The notes below the pieces were generated by a model. The model was given only the letters and a program-made list of their open reading frames with translations. It was not told the origin of the DNA and did not search any database. Made by a program: the position numbers and the translations under genes. This document shows, piece by piece, positions 36,602-44,314 of a stretch of DNA of 64,000 bases (position 1 is its first letter; each line of letters opens with the position of its first letter). The stretch is from Pseudomonas vancouverensis (GTDB taxonomy: Bacteria > Pseudomonadota > Gammaproteobacteria > Pseudomonadales > Pseudomonadaceae), in contig NZ_RRZK01000029.1 of NCBI RefSeq assembly GCF_004348895.1, positions 1 to 64,000 of the forward strand, in the 5' to 3' direction.

Positions 36602-37189
36602 TCACGAAAGTTGTCGCGACCACATGTGCTCCGGGTCTTCATACACGCGGCTGACCAGCGCCGTCAGGATGTGGTCCTCCCAGCGCCCGGCGATGTTCAG
36701 GTAGGCCTTGGCGTAGCCTTCGCGCTCGAAGCCCAGGCGTTCGAGCAAGCGGGCACTGCGTTCGTTGCCGGGGATGTAGTTGGCCATGATCCGGTGCAGA
36801 TTCATGGTCTCGAACATGTAGCGGATGCCTGCCTCCACGGCTTCCTGCATCAAGCCCCGGCCTTCGTGGGCGTGGTCGATGTGGTAACCCAGATAACACG
36901 CCTGAAACGCGCCACGGACGATGCCACTGAAGTTGCAGGCGCCGATCATCTGTCCACTGCCAGGATCGAGCACCGCAAAGTGCACCGCATAACCTTCATC
37001 GAAGGCCATGGCCTGTTGCGCCAGGCGCGAGCGGATTTTTTCGACGCTGTAGTAATCGTCCGCACGCAGTGGTGACCACTGCGCCAGATGCTCGTGATTG
37101 CGCCGATAGAATTCACTTTCCAGCGCCGCTTGATGGGGGCCGAGGATGGCCAGCGTGACGCGTTTGCAAGGCAGGCTGAGGATCGTCAT
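36602..37189 (-). CDS. rimJ: RimJ-like GNAT N-acetyltransferase
   Basis: A 195-residue GNAT enzyme resembling RimJ, which acetylates the N-terminal alanine of ribosomal protein S5. The acetyl-CoA site (YLGYHIDHAHEGRGLMQEAVEAGIRYMF) and the RimJ/RimL tail motif NLHRIMANYIPGNERSARLLERLGFEREGYAKAYLNIAGRWEDH are clear. GGAG lies 7 nt before the start. The related RimL-type acetyltransferases are harder to exclude than other GNATs. Confidence 0.85.
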   Translation of the reverse strand: MTILSLPCKRVTLAILGPHQAALESEFYRRNHEHLAQWSPLRADDYYSVEKIRSRLAQQAMAFDEGYAVHFAVLDPGSGQMIGACNFSGIVRGAFQACYLGYHIDHAHEGRGLMQEAVEAGIRYMFETMNLHRIMANYIPGNERSARLLERLGFEREGYAKAYLNIAGRWEDHILTALVSRVYEDPEHMWSRQLS

Positions 37190-37227
37190 GAAGGGCTCCG
37201 GGCTGAGTGCCCCACCAATCTACAGGC

Positions 37228-37253
37228 AAAAAAAAGCCCGCGGGAGGGCGGGC
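37228..37253 (-). terminator. Rho-independent terminator, minus strand
   Basis: On the minus strand GCCCGC (37253-37248) pairs with GCGGGC (37241-37236), followed by T8 (37235-37228). It would end the DUF2252 transcript before rimJ. The 97 nt between it and the DUF2252 stop hold no supported gene. Confidence 0.83.
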
Positions 37254-37350
37254 AAACCGTAGTTTCTTGAATGAGCGAGGGAAATGTACAGGCTCGAACC
37301 CTTGCATGGGGTGAAGAAAAGTTCATGTCGCCACGAGGAGGCTCCTGCGC

Positions 37351-38757
37351 CTAAGGCAAATGATCCGCCGCAAAGTCCGCCTCGGAGCGCGCGCGCAAAC
37401 GTCCCTTGCGGCAGGCCTGCTGGAAACGTTCGAAGTCGCGTTCGTTCTGATCGGTATAGCCCCGGGCATATTTGTAGAGCGCATCGGCCAAGGCGTCGCC
37501 CTTGCCGATGTAACCGCTGATCACCGCCGCGTGCCCGGAAGACTTGGCATGAGCGCGGGCCAAGGCCCGACCGCAGAGGCGCCCGTAGGCGGCGAATGTC
37601 TCACCGTCGAAGGTTTCCAGCTCTGCGGAGATTTTCATGTCGCGCAGTTGCCGCACGTAAAAGTGGCGACCGCTGGGGCCAGTGGTCCAGCCGAGGAACA
37701 GGTCGCTGGCAGACTGCATCAAACGTTGACCTTCGACCACGCGCTGGCCTTCATGGCGCACCCGCGACTTGGCCTTCACGTAAGGGGCGAGGACCGAGCG
37801 CCGGGCTTCCTTGAATTGCAGGAACAACGGGAATTCCTGATCGTCGGTCAACAGCGCCACCAGGCAACGGGTGCCGACGCTGCCGACACCCACCACTTTG
37901 AACGCCAGGTCGTGCACGCGAAAACGCGAGAGCAGATCGCGCCGGTCCGCCTGCAGCGTGCTGCGGTAATCACGCATGAAGGTGTCATACAGCGGTCGCC
38001 AGTCGGACAGGCGCAGCCAGTCATCTTCGGCATCGAGCAGCGTGGTGTTTTTGTGCAGGTGGAAGATTTCCGGCAAATCGTCGCGAATCACCAGCCGCCC
38101 TTGGGCATCACGCTCACTGATTTTCGGCAGCAGTTCGGCGTGGGTGCGGCGCTCGGCCTTGGCGATGGAGCGCTGCACATGTTCCAGCGTGGCCTTGTTG
38201 GCCTGTTGCAGCAGGTCGTCATAGCTGATCGATTCGTACCAGGTTTCCAGGGCGCTCTGTTCGGCGCATTCGAGCATGGTCTTCTGATAGTCACTGACCA
38301 CCTCGTGACAGATGGTTTGCTCGACCGATTCGCCGTGGCGCAGGTCACGGGCCGCCACCAGGAAACTCGCCACCAGACGTTTCAGGTCCCACTCCCACGG
38401 CCCGGGATGCGCCTCGTCGAAGTCGTTGACGCTGAACAGCAGATTGCGTTCCGGCGTGGCAAAACCACCGAAATTCATCAGGTGACAGTCACCGCAGATC
38501 GGCGACACCAGCCCCATGTTCGGCGTGCCGGCCAGGTCATGGGCCTGCACCAGCGCATTGCCGCGATAGAAGGTGAACGGCGACACCAGCATGCGCCCGT
38601 AGCGCAACTCCACCAGCGACTTGACCCGCCCCTCACTCGAGGCCTTGATCAGCGGTATCGGATCGCGGTCGACATTGCCCAGGGACGCATGTGAACTGCG
38701 AGAACATTTCTTGCGCGCATCCTTGCCTTGCTTGAAGCGGTCTTCGAGTGTGGTCAT
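37351..38757 (-). CDS. DUF2252 protein (kinase-like fold, unknown function)
   Basis: A 468-residue protein of family DUF2252. The hallmark GDCHLMNFGGF and FSVNDFDEAHPGPWEWDLKRLVASF segments resemble the catalytic loop (HxxN) and metal-binding DFD of aminoglycoside-phosphotransferase-like kinases. The C-terminal GWTTGPSGRHFYVRQLRDMKIS and LARAHAKSSG blocks are also typical. It is cytoplasmic with no signal peptide. The substrate is not known for the family. It lies alone between rimJ and hipBA; an upstream ribosome site is weak. Confidence 0.85.
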   Translation of the reverse strand: MTTLEDRFKQGKDARKKCSRSSHASLGNVDRDPIPLIKASSEGRVKSLVELRYGRMLVSPFTFYRGNALVQAHDLAGTPNMGLVSPICGDCHLMNFGGFATPERNLLFSVNDFDEAHPGPWEWDLKRLVASFLVAARDLRHGESVEQTICHEVVSDYQKTMLECAEQSALETWYESISYDDLLQQANKATLEHVQRSIAKAERRTHAELLPKISERDAQGRLVIRDDLPEIFHLHKNTTLLDAEDDWLRLSDWRPLYDTFMRDYRSTLQADRRDLLSRFRVHDLAFKVVGVGSVGTRCLVALLTDDQEFPLFLQFKEARRSVLAPYVKAKSRVRHEGQRVVEGQRLMQSASDLFLGWTTGPSGRHFYVRQLRDMKISAELETFDGETFAAYGRLCGRALARAHAKSSGHAAVISGYIGKGDALADALYKYARGYTDQNERDFERFQQACRKGRLRARSEADFAADHLP

Positions 38758-38890
38758 AGGGGCTCTTTTGACTGTGGGGCGTATTCGGGATGAGTGTAGA
38801 AGGCATCCGAGATCTTGTGCGGTGGGGAATCTGAAGGGCCCGCGGGAAGTGCACGTGCCGAGAAACAGCTGTTAGGAAAATTCGCGAATA

Positions 38891-38926
38891 TGTCATTTAT
38901 ACGTTACATTGATAAACTAATGTCAT
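38891..38926. promoter_or_regulatory. Putative hipBA operator/promoter
   Basis: An A+T-rich stretch directly before hipB holds TGTCAT as a direct repeat (38891-38896 and 38921-38926) and an inverted repeat TTTAT-N11-ATAAA (38896-38916). HipB proteins repress their own operon by binding paired palindromes over the promoter, which fits this position. Confidence 0.45.
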
Positions 38927-38937
38927 GGAAACGGAAC

Positions 38938-39189
38938 ATGGATTACGCTCTGCTGATCTCTCGACTTGGTAACCAGATACGCGAGGCGCGTATACGGCGC
39001 GGTCTGACTCAAGCTCATCTTGGCGAGCTCGCCGGCTTGACCCGGCAGAAAGTCATTGCTGTGGAAAAAGGGACTCAAAGTGTTGCGATGAGTGCTTACG
39101 CAAGAGTCCTGAGTGCTTTGGACAGCGAGCTTGTCGTCGTGCCCGCGACCATGCCAACGCTTGAGGAACTCGGGGATTTGTTCGAATGA
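38938..39189 (+). CDS. hipB: HipB-like antitoxin (XRE-family HTH)
   Basis: An 83-residue helix-turn-helix protein. The HTH reads IREARIRRGLTQAHLGELAGLTRQKVIAVEKG (residues 15-46), typical of HipB-type antitoxins, which bind and neutralise HipA and repress the operon. The start MDYALLISRLG is chosen for family length; the frame is open upstream to 38815 and contains another ATG at 38920. The stop overlaps hipA by four bases (ATGA), so the pair is co-translated. Confidence 0.88.
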   Translation: MDYALLISRLGNQIREARIRRGLTQAHLGELAGLTRQKVIAVEKGTQSVAMSAYARVLSALDSELVVVPATMPTLEELGDLFE

Positions 39190-40385
39190 AAATGGCATCG
39201 CTCAAAGTCACAACGCCAGAGGGTTTCAGCGGTCGGGTTCTGACAAGTGTCGATGACTTCATTTTCCGTTATCAGGAAGACGCATCAGCTAACGTGGCCA
39301 TCAGCTTATCGATGCCCGTACGAGCCGATGAGTTTCGCCGACGGGATCTGCATCCCGTATTTCAGATGAATCTTCCAGAAGGGTACATGCTGGAGCAATT
39401 GCGTAATCGCCTGGCGAAAACCATCAAAATCGATCCCATGTTGTTGCTTGCGCTATCGGGTAGCAGCTCCCCGATTGGCAGGATCAAGGTGCACTCGGAG
39501 ACTGTTGACGCCCTACTGGGAGAGCAGGCGTTTTCTGGAGAAAAACTCGAAGAGATCCTTGCCTGGGATGGCACGGAAGACATTTTCATCGATCTGCTTG
39601 ATCGCTACATCTTGAGAGCCGGCATATCCGGAGTTCAGCCCAAGGTTCTGGTGCCGGAGCGATTAGGAGTCGAGTTGCCCCGAGCGACATCGAAGACCTC
39701 TGACTTGATCATCAAGAGTGGGCGCGACGAGTTTCCGGGTCTGGCCATCAATGAGTTCCTTTGCATGTCCATCGCCAAGGAGGCGGGCATGCCGGTCCCA
39801 CCGTTCTACCTTTCTGATAACGCCAAGCTGTTTGTCATGCGCCGCTTCGATCGGGACGATCAGCTCAACCCAATCGGTTTCGAAGACATGGCGGCATTAA
39901 TGGGACTCTCGGCGGATCAGAAGTACAGCAAAAGCTATGCAGCCATCGCCAAGGCGATTCGGCTTTTTTGCCACGTCAGTAATCAACGAAACTCGCTTGA
40001 TCAATTGTTCGATAGCGTGGCGCTAAGTTGCATTGTCGGGAACGGAGATGCTCATTTGAAAAACTTCGGTTTGCTCTACTCGGAGCCTACCCAGCGAGAT
40101 GCACGTCTCGCTCCCGCGTACGACATCGTCAATACCACGGCCTACATCCCTGATGATGTGTTGGCACTGGATCTGGCGGGTAACAAGTCGTTGTTTGCGT
40201 CCCGTCAGGGGCTGCTGGAGTTTGCTCGGACATGTGAGGTTGAGCGTCCGCAAGAGCGTATTCAGCGGTTGCTCGCTTCGGTTGAGGTGGTGCTTGAGCG
40301 GTACTTTCCATTGCATGAGCACGCACCCCATGTGGTCAAGGCCATAGAGCAAGCAGCAGAGCCTTTTGCTCGGACATTTGGCTGA
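39186..40385 (+). CDS. hipA: HipA-like serine/threonine kinase toxin
   Basis: A 399-residue HipA-family kinase. In E. coli the toxin phosphorylates glutamyl-tRNA synthetase and causes growth arrest and persistence. The N-terminal subdomain FRYQEDASANVAISLSMP and HPVFQMNLPEGYMLEQLRNRL is typical. The nucleotide loop is SGVQPK (148-153). The catalytic loop is GNGDAHLKNFG (285-295; Asp288, Lys292, Asn293) and the metal-binding Asp313 lies in APAYDIV. All key residues are present, so the toxin looks active. Length is slightly under the E. coli protein (440 aa). Confidence 0.92.
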   Translation: MKMASLKVTTPEGFSGRVLTSVDDFIFRYQEDASANVAISLSMPVRADEFRRRDLHPVFQMNLPEGYMLEQLRNRLAKTIKIDPMLLLALSGSSSPIGRIKVHSETVDALLGEQAFSGEKLEEILAWDGTEDIFIDLLDRYILRAGISGVQPKVLVPERLGVELPRATSKTSDLIIKSGRDEFPGLAINEFLCMSIAKEAGMPVPPFYLSDNAKLFVMRRFDRDDQLNPIGFEDMAALMGLSADQKYSKSYAAIAKAIRLFCHVSNQRNSLDQLFDSVALSCIVGNGDAHLKNFGLLYSEPTQRDARLAPAYDIVNTTAYIPDDVLALDLAGNKSLFASRQGLLEFARTCEVERPQERIQRLLASVEVVLERYFPLHEHAPHVVKAIEQAAEPFARTFG

Positions 40386-40540
40386 TTTCATTGCTCCTTA
40401 TGAGGCGCATTTACGGGACGCAACCTCTACCAGGTCATCCACCGCCACACTGCTTGATGACCATTACCTGGAGCGGTCGCGCCTCTCGCATACTCATTAA
40501 CCGGTTGCTCACACTAACGGCCATAACCAAGCGGGGCCTT

Positions 40541-42007
40541 CTAGCCCTTTGCTTTGTTGCAGTTATCCAGCAACACGTTATTGGCAGCTGATAAGGCTTT
40601 GCCTGCGCAAACACCATAAAATTTCACAACCGCGAACTGATTTTTCATCTGCTTATTCAGCAGAATCAGATCAGGCAAAAGTTCAGGCGAGCTGGCGTAG
40701 CGATCGTAACTGCGTTGTGCGGATGCCAATGCTTTTTCAGGCGACGATTTTTTCAGAACGTCCAATAGCAGCATATCGTCGGCGAAGAGCGCGTCACCGT
40801 TGGCGACCGTGCTTTCGAGAAGCGTGAACGCCTCAGCGGGTTTGTTGTTCAACGCCAAGGCATTGATCATTACATGGCGGGCAAATGAGGAGGAGGCGGC
40901 TTGGCTTTTCTCAACGGCCATGGCGTTCAAAAGCGCCTGTGGCAACTGTTGTTGTTGAAGCGCCGCGATCGAGGCATGGGCCATATCGAGTCCGCTGAAT
41001 AAATTTTTGGCGTGGGCAGATTTCAATGCATCAGCATAAGGCTTGGTACTTAGGGGAGGCCGATCGGCATTTGCATAATGCTGTTTGAGGTAGCTGCGCA
41101 AAGTAGTAGAGCGATCTTCACCGCTCTCATGGTGCAGGGAAGTTTCCTTGATCAGTTTGCCTATTTTATTTTCCAGGATATCCAATTGCCCATCGACAGC
41201 CTGCGCAATGATATTGTTTTCACTTTTGGCAAATAAGTCTATGTAGTTGGTCTTTCGTTGCTCGATGATCGCTTGATTGCGGGCATCCCACTCTTGCATG
41301 CGTGACAGAAAATTGATTGATCCGACAAATGAGTAGTTAGCTCGAATCATCAAGTCGATGCCTAAACGGTCAGCCTCATTTTCCTGGTCACGGGTCAAGG
41401 CCGGTACAAGTCCGATCTGAGAAACTCCAAGTGCCGCATCATTGGCCAATACCATTCCGAGCAGGTCTTTGCTGGTCTTGGTGTTCACCTGACGGCTGAT
41501 GAAAATATTGCCAGCCGAATAGGCGAGGCTTGAAGCTGTGTCGACCCAGTTTGTCTTGTAATGTTGCAACAGTACGTGGGAGTACTCATGCGCAATCACT
41601 GCTGCCAGTTCATCTTCGCTTTCCAGTGCATCGAGCATCTTGTAGGAGATATAGATACCTCCATCCTGGTAACTCATTGCAGTGAATTCGGTGTTCGGAG
41701 TGGCATAGACTCTGGCCGCAGCGGGCGCCCCGGGAAGGCTGGTTTGTAGCCGGGCCAGTACCGCGTTGAGATAGGAATCTATCTGTGGGTCCGTAGCGAT
41801 GCCCAGCGCTTTTTTTTGTAGCTGTGTGCTGTCAGGGCTGCTTGTCGCGATGTTACTGCGATTGGCGGCAGGCCCTGTAAAGTGGGCGGCATATTGCGTT
41901 AGGTTGGGATCTGTTTTCGCTTGCCCCAGCGGCAAATTTGGAACTTTGATCTGGGCGCAGCCGCAAACTGCAGTGATTGCGAAGGCAAAAGTTGTGAGCC
42001 GGATCAT
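40541..42007 (-). CDS. M48-family metalloprotease lipoprotein
   Basis: A 488-residue exported zinc protease. A short signal peptide ends in V14-C-G-C17, a plausible lipobox, so it is probably an outer- or inner-membrane lipoprotein. HEYSH (140-144) is the zinc-binding HExxH, and ENEADRLGID (209-218) supplies the third ligand. The C-terminal half (about 290-488) is helical and may contain TPR-like repeats, as in BepA. GGAGAACC lies before the start at 42007; the frame is open further upstream but would overlap the preceding gene. It overlaps the upstream gene's stop by four bases. Its role is probably envelope protein quality control. Confidence 0.87.
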   Translation of the reverse strand: MIRLTTFAFAITAVCGCAQIKVPNLPLGQAKTDPNLTQYAAHFTGPAANRSNIATSSPDSTQLQKKALGIATDPQIDSYLNAVLARLQTSLPGAPAAARVYATPNTEFTAMSYQDGGIYISYKMLDALESEDELAAVIAHEYSHVLLQHYKTNWVDTASSLAYSAGNIFISRQVNTKTSKDLLGMVLANDAALGVSQIGLVPALTRDQENEADRLGIDLMIRANYSFVGSINFLSRMQEWDARNQAIIEQRKTNYIDLFAKSENNIIAQAVDGQLDILENKIGKLIKETSLHHESGEDRSTTLRSYLKQHYANADRPPLSTKPYADALKSAHAKNLFSGLDMAHASIAALQQQQLPQALLNAMAVEKSQAASSSFARHVMINALALNNKPAEAFTLLESTVANGDALFADDMLLLDVLKKSSPEKALASAQRSYDRYASSPELLPDLILLNKQMKNQFAVVKFYGVCAGKALSAANNVLLDNCNKAKG

Positions 42008-42372
42008 TGACAAGGTTCTCCGGCGCCTCTTCCGGTTTTCGCGCTGCTGTCTGCGCTGGTCCTGATACACCCGGCGGCACCCGTACTTTTTGGAGGGCGC
42101 AGGGTCACGTCCATCATGTCGAGCCAAATTTCCTTGCCCGGCTGAGAAACCTTCACATAGCCTCTGGCGCTCTCGGCGAGTACGGGTGCCGGCAGTATTA
42201 GTGCGTTACTGGCGATCTTTTGCTCTCTCACGAAATAGTCGTCTTTCTGGACATAGGTGCTGATCGTGTCGTCCAGCAATGCCGTGACTTTCTGTCCGTC
42301 AGCATGAGCCATCGCAGTGATGAGCAAAGTGGTGGTAAACACGCTATAGGCGAGCCGCTTCATCCGATTCAT
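42004..42372 (-). CDS. Small exported protein, SH3-like, unknown function
   Basis: A 122-residue protein with a clear signal peptide (MNRMKRLAYSVFTTTLLITAMAHA, cleavage before DGQKV). The mature part VTALLDDTISTYVQKDDYFVREQKI...SARGYVKVSQPGKEIWLDMMDVTL resembles a bacterial SH3-type fold as found in cell-wall binding or sensor partners; this is a weak structural impression. The last 25 residues are polar with two cysteines. A very strong ribosome site, AAGGAGGAG, precedes the start. It lies between and overlaps both the CHASE2 gene (29 nt) and the M48 gene (4 nt). Confidence 0.8.
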   Translation of the reverse strand: MNRMKRLAYSVFTTTLLITAMAHADGQKVTALLDDTISTYVQKDDYFVREQKIASNALILPAPVLAESARGYVKVSQPGKEIWLDMMDVTLRPPKSTGAAGCIRTSADSSAKTGRGAGEPCQ

Positions 42373-44002
42373 TGCAATCTCCTCCTTGGGGGTGTTTGAG
42401 CGATGACTGTTCTTCGTTTTTCTCGATCAATCGATTCACCAGCTCGTAAACAAGCAGAATACCGAGCCAGTCGAGAGGTGGGTGATGCTCGATCTTGTAG
42501 AGGTAGGTACTTGCGCCGAGTACCGAACCTAGTGCGACCACGCGCATCAGAAAGCTCAGACGTGCAGGCTGGGTCCGAATCAGTGCGGCGCAGATCCAGG
42601 CAACGAGCGCAGCCATCAGAATAAACAGCCAGTCCAGACCAGAGCGCTGGAAGTAACTGGCGTTCCATTTCAATAGATTGTCCAGTGCCATTGCGTGCAG
42701 ATAAACACCGGGGATTTGTCCATGGACAGGGCTTTGAACGATGTCATGAATGCCTTGGAGACTAAGTCCGACCATCACGACACGGCCTTGTAGTACGCCC
42801 TGAGCTTTTTCGGAGGTGAGATCTTCTTCACGCAAGGTGACGGTGTACGGACAGGGCTGTCGAACTCGCTTGACCGAACCTTCGTCGAGGCCGGATAACA
42901 GTGCGGCGAACAAGGTGTTCATTGCAGTCGAGACTCGTTCAAACAGGGAGTCATTGTTTGCCGAGCATTGAGTTTCGGAGATCAGTTGTCGCTCGGACAC
43001 TACTTTTGAAACCTGCCGGCCCCATTGAACGACCATAGCATTGCAGAACCCGCCTAATTCCTTTCGCATCAACCCAGATGGACAGTTCGATTGCAGGCCT
43101 TTTTCGCACATGAATTGATAGAGCTGAAGTGCCGCGGTCGGTTTCACCGAGTCGTTACATGCGGCTCCCTCAGGCATCTTTGAGTCAAGATCAGCGAAAA
43201 AATGGCCAGGACCAATTAGCAGTGGGTAATCTTCCCCGTATCCACGCCACCCTGTCAGTGTTGTCTGAGTGCCAGGAACGTCGATGAAGACGCTTTTGCG
43301 ATGGTTATCGAGGGTTGCGAGGTAGAGCGGAATACCTTTGTTCGCGAGCGTTTCAGTGAGGGATTGGCGCGCAGATTCCAGTGAGCCATCGTAACTTCTT
43401 CGATCTTCGACAAGTATGTCGAGAAAGATCGCCGCCGGTTTCTGTCGGGCAATGCGCCGGATCACTTCGTCGTAGTAGCTATAGCGCGGTGGCCATGATT
43501 CACCGCGGCTGGTGAGGGTTAGTTCGTCGATCAGTACCACGGCAACTTTGTCCTGAGCGTCCGCCTGGTAAAACGATGAAGTGACTTTCTGAAACAGTCC
43601 CTCCGAGTAAGCCTGCACTTGTCGTGACAAACCAAATGGATCGACTTTGTCCAGCAAAAACATGGTGAAGAACCAGGCGATAAAAATGACCAGCGCCCGA
43701 TTGCCTGTTCTCCAATCCACCAGTCTCTGGAGGAACAGGCGAAACTCAAAATGGCGCAGATCAATCAGAAACGACTTTTGTTTTTGCCACCAATGGCAAA
43801 GGGCACTGTGTAAATCACCGAGGATCAGTCGAGGAGAATTGCGATAGCGAGCACGCGTCTCCGCGCGGGGCCAGAAATCCTCGATACCCTTGATCAGCTC
43901 TTTTTTGGATGAGGGGTCGCTTGGCGGCATAACTTCCATGTCCTGTCTTGTCATTCCCGTCCAACGGGTTAGTAGCTCATGGGCGGGCTGCAATAGCTGC
44001 AT
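42344..44002 (-). CDS. CHASE2-domain membrane protein without a catalytic output domain
   Basis: A 552-residue inner-membrane protein. Order: cytoplasmic N-terminus of about 100 residues, TM1 about 102-119, a large periplasmic CHASE2 sensor (about 150-440; VAVVLIDELTLTSRGESWPPRYSYYDEVIRRI and VVMVGLSLQGIHDIVQSPV...PGVYLHAMALDNLL are the family landmarks), then three TM helices (about 456-475, 483-501, 509-526) and a short charged tail. CHASE2 usually feeds a cyclase, histidine kinase or Ser/Thr kinase; none is fused here. The periplasmic part has several cysteines (about 282, 299, 307, 320, 346, 384). The start is uncertain: 44002, or in-frame ATGs at 43954 and 43939. It heads the operon with the small exported protein and the M48 protease. 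Confidence 0.85.
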   Translation of the reverse strand: MQLLQPAHELLTRWTGMTRQDMEVMPPSDPSSKKELIKGIEDFWPRAETRARYRNSPRLILGDLHSALCHWWQKQKSFLIDLRHFEFRLFLQRLVDWRTGNRALVIFIAWFFTMFLLDKVDPFGLSRQVQAYSEGLFQKVTSSFYQADAQDKVAVVLIDELTLTSRGESWPPRYSYYDEVIRRIARQKPAAIFLDILVEDRRSYDGSLESARQSLTETLANKGIPLYLATLDNHRKSVFIDVPGTQTTLTGWRGYGEDYPLLIGPGHFFADLDSKMPEGAACNDSVKPTAALQLYQFMCEKGLQSNCPSGLMRKELGGFCNAMVVQWGRQVSKVVSERQLISETQCSANNDSLFERVSTAMNTLFAALLSGLDEGSVKRVRQPCPYTVTLREEDLTSEKAQGVLQGRVVMVGLSLQGIHDIVQSPVHGQIPGVYLHAMALDNLLKWNASYFQRSGLDWLFILMAALVAWICAALIRTQPARLSFLMRVVALGSVLGASTYLYKIEHHPPLDWLGILLVYELVNRLIEKNEEQSSLKHPQGGDCNESDEAARL

Positions 44003-44116
44003 AGTTCACATCAAATGATGGCAAAAAGCTACTTTTGTGATCGGGACAGGCGTACCGACGAATACCTGAATACGAATTGTGCATTGCACAAAAAATTGTG
44101 CAGCTCGAACTGGGCA

Positions 44117-44134
44117 CTGTTGCCCCCCAAACAC
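44117..44134 (+). promoter_or_regulatory. Candidate SfnR enhancer site upstream of sfnB
   Basis: CTGTT-N8-AACAC, 82 bp upstream of the sigma-54 promoter core. The same 18-bp architecture (CTGTC-N8-AACAC on the minus strand) lies upstream of the msuE sigma-54 promoter at 53836-53853. The position is typical for an enhancer-binding protein. Confidence 0.5.
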
Positions 44135-44215
44135 CTCTTCAACACCAACTGTTCAATTAGCCATCAATCTCCTCACGAAATTCGCTAATTCATTGATATT
44201 TAAAGGCTAAACAAT

Positions 44216-44232
44216 CAGGCACGGTTCCTGCT
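44216..44232 (+). promoter_or_regulatory. Sigma-54 promoter of the sfnB operon
   Basis: CAGGCACGGTTCCTGCT matches the consensus YTGGCACGNNNNTTGCW at all but two positions and keeps the required GG-N10-GC spacing. It lies 83 bp before the sfnB start. The predicted start of transcription is near 44243. Confidence 0.75.
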
Positions 44233-44314
44233 CTATCAGGTCAAGGCCCCGCGCCCGCAGTTGCCAGCAGCACTGCGTGGCATCGGTGGGGGCCACCGTT
44301 AGAGTGAGGAAGCC

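Noticed and set aside
37280..37320. T-arm-like AGGGTTCGAGCCT on the minus strand after the DUF2252 gene
   Set aside because: No acceptor stem, CCA or cloverleaf can be built around it, so it is not called as a tRNA or tRNA remnant.
37360..38694. 444-residue open frame on the plus strand across the DUF2252 gene
   Set aside because: Antisense shadow of a recognisable family member; no ribosome site and no domain.
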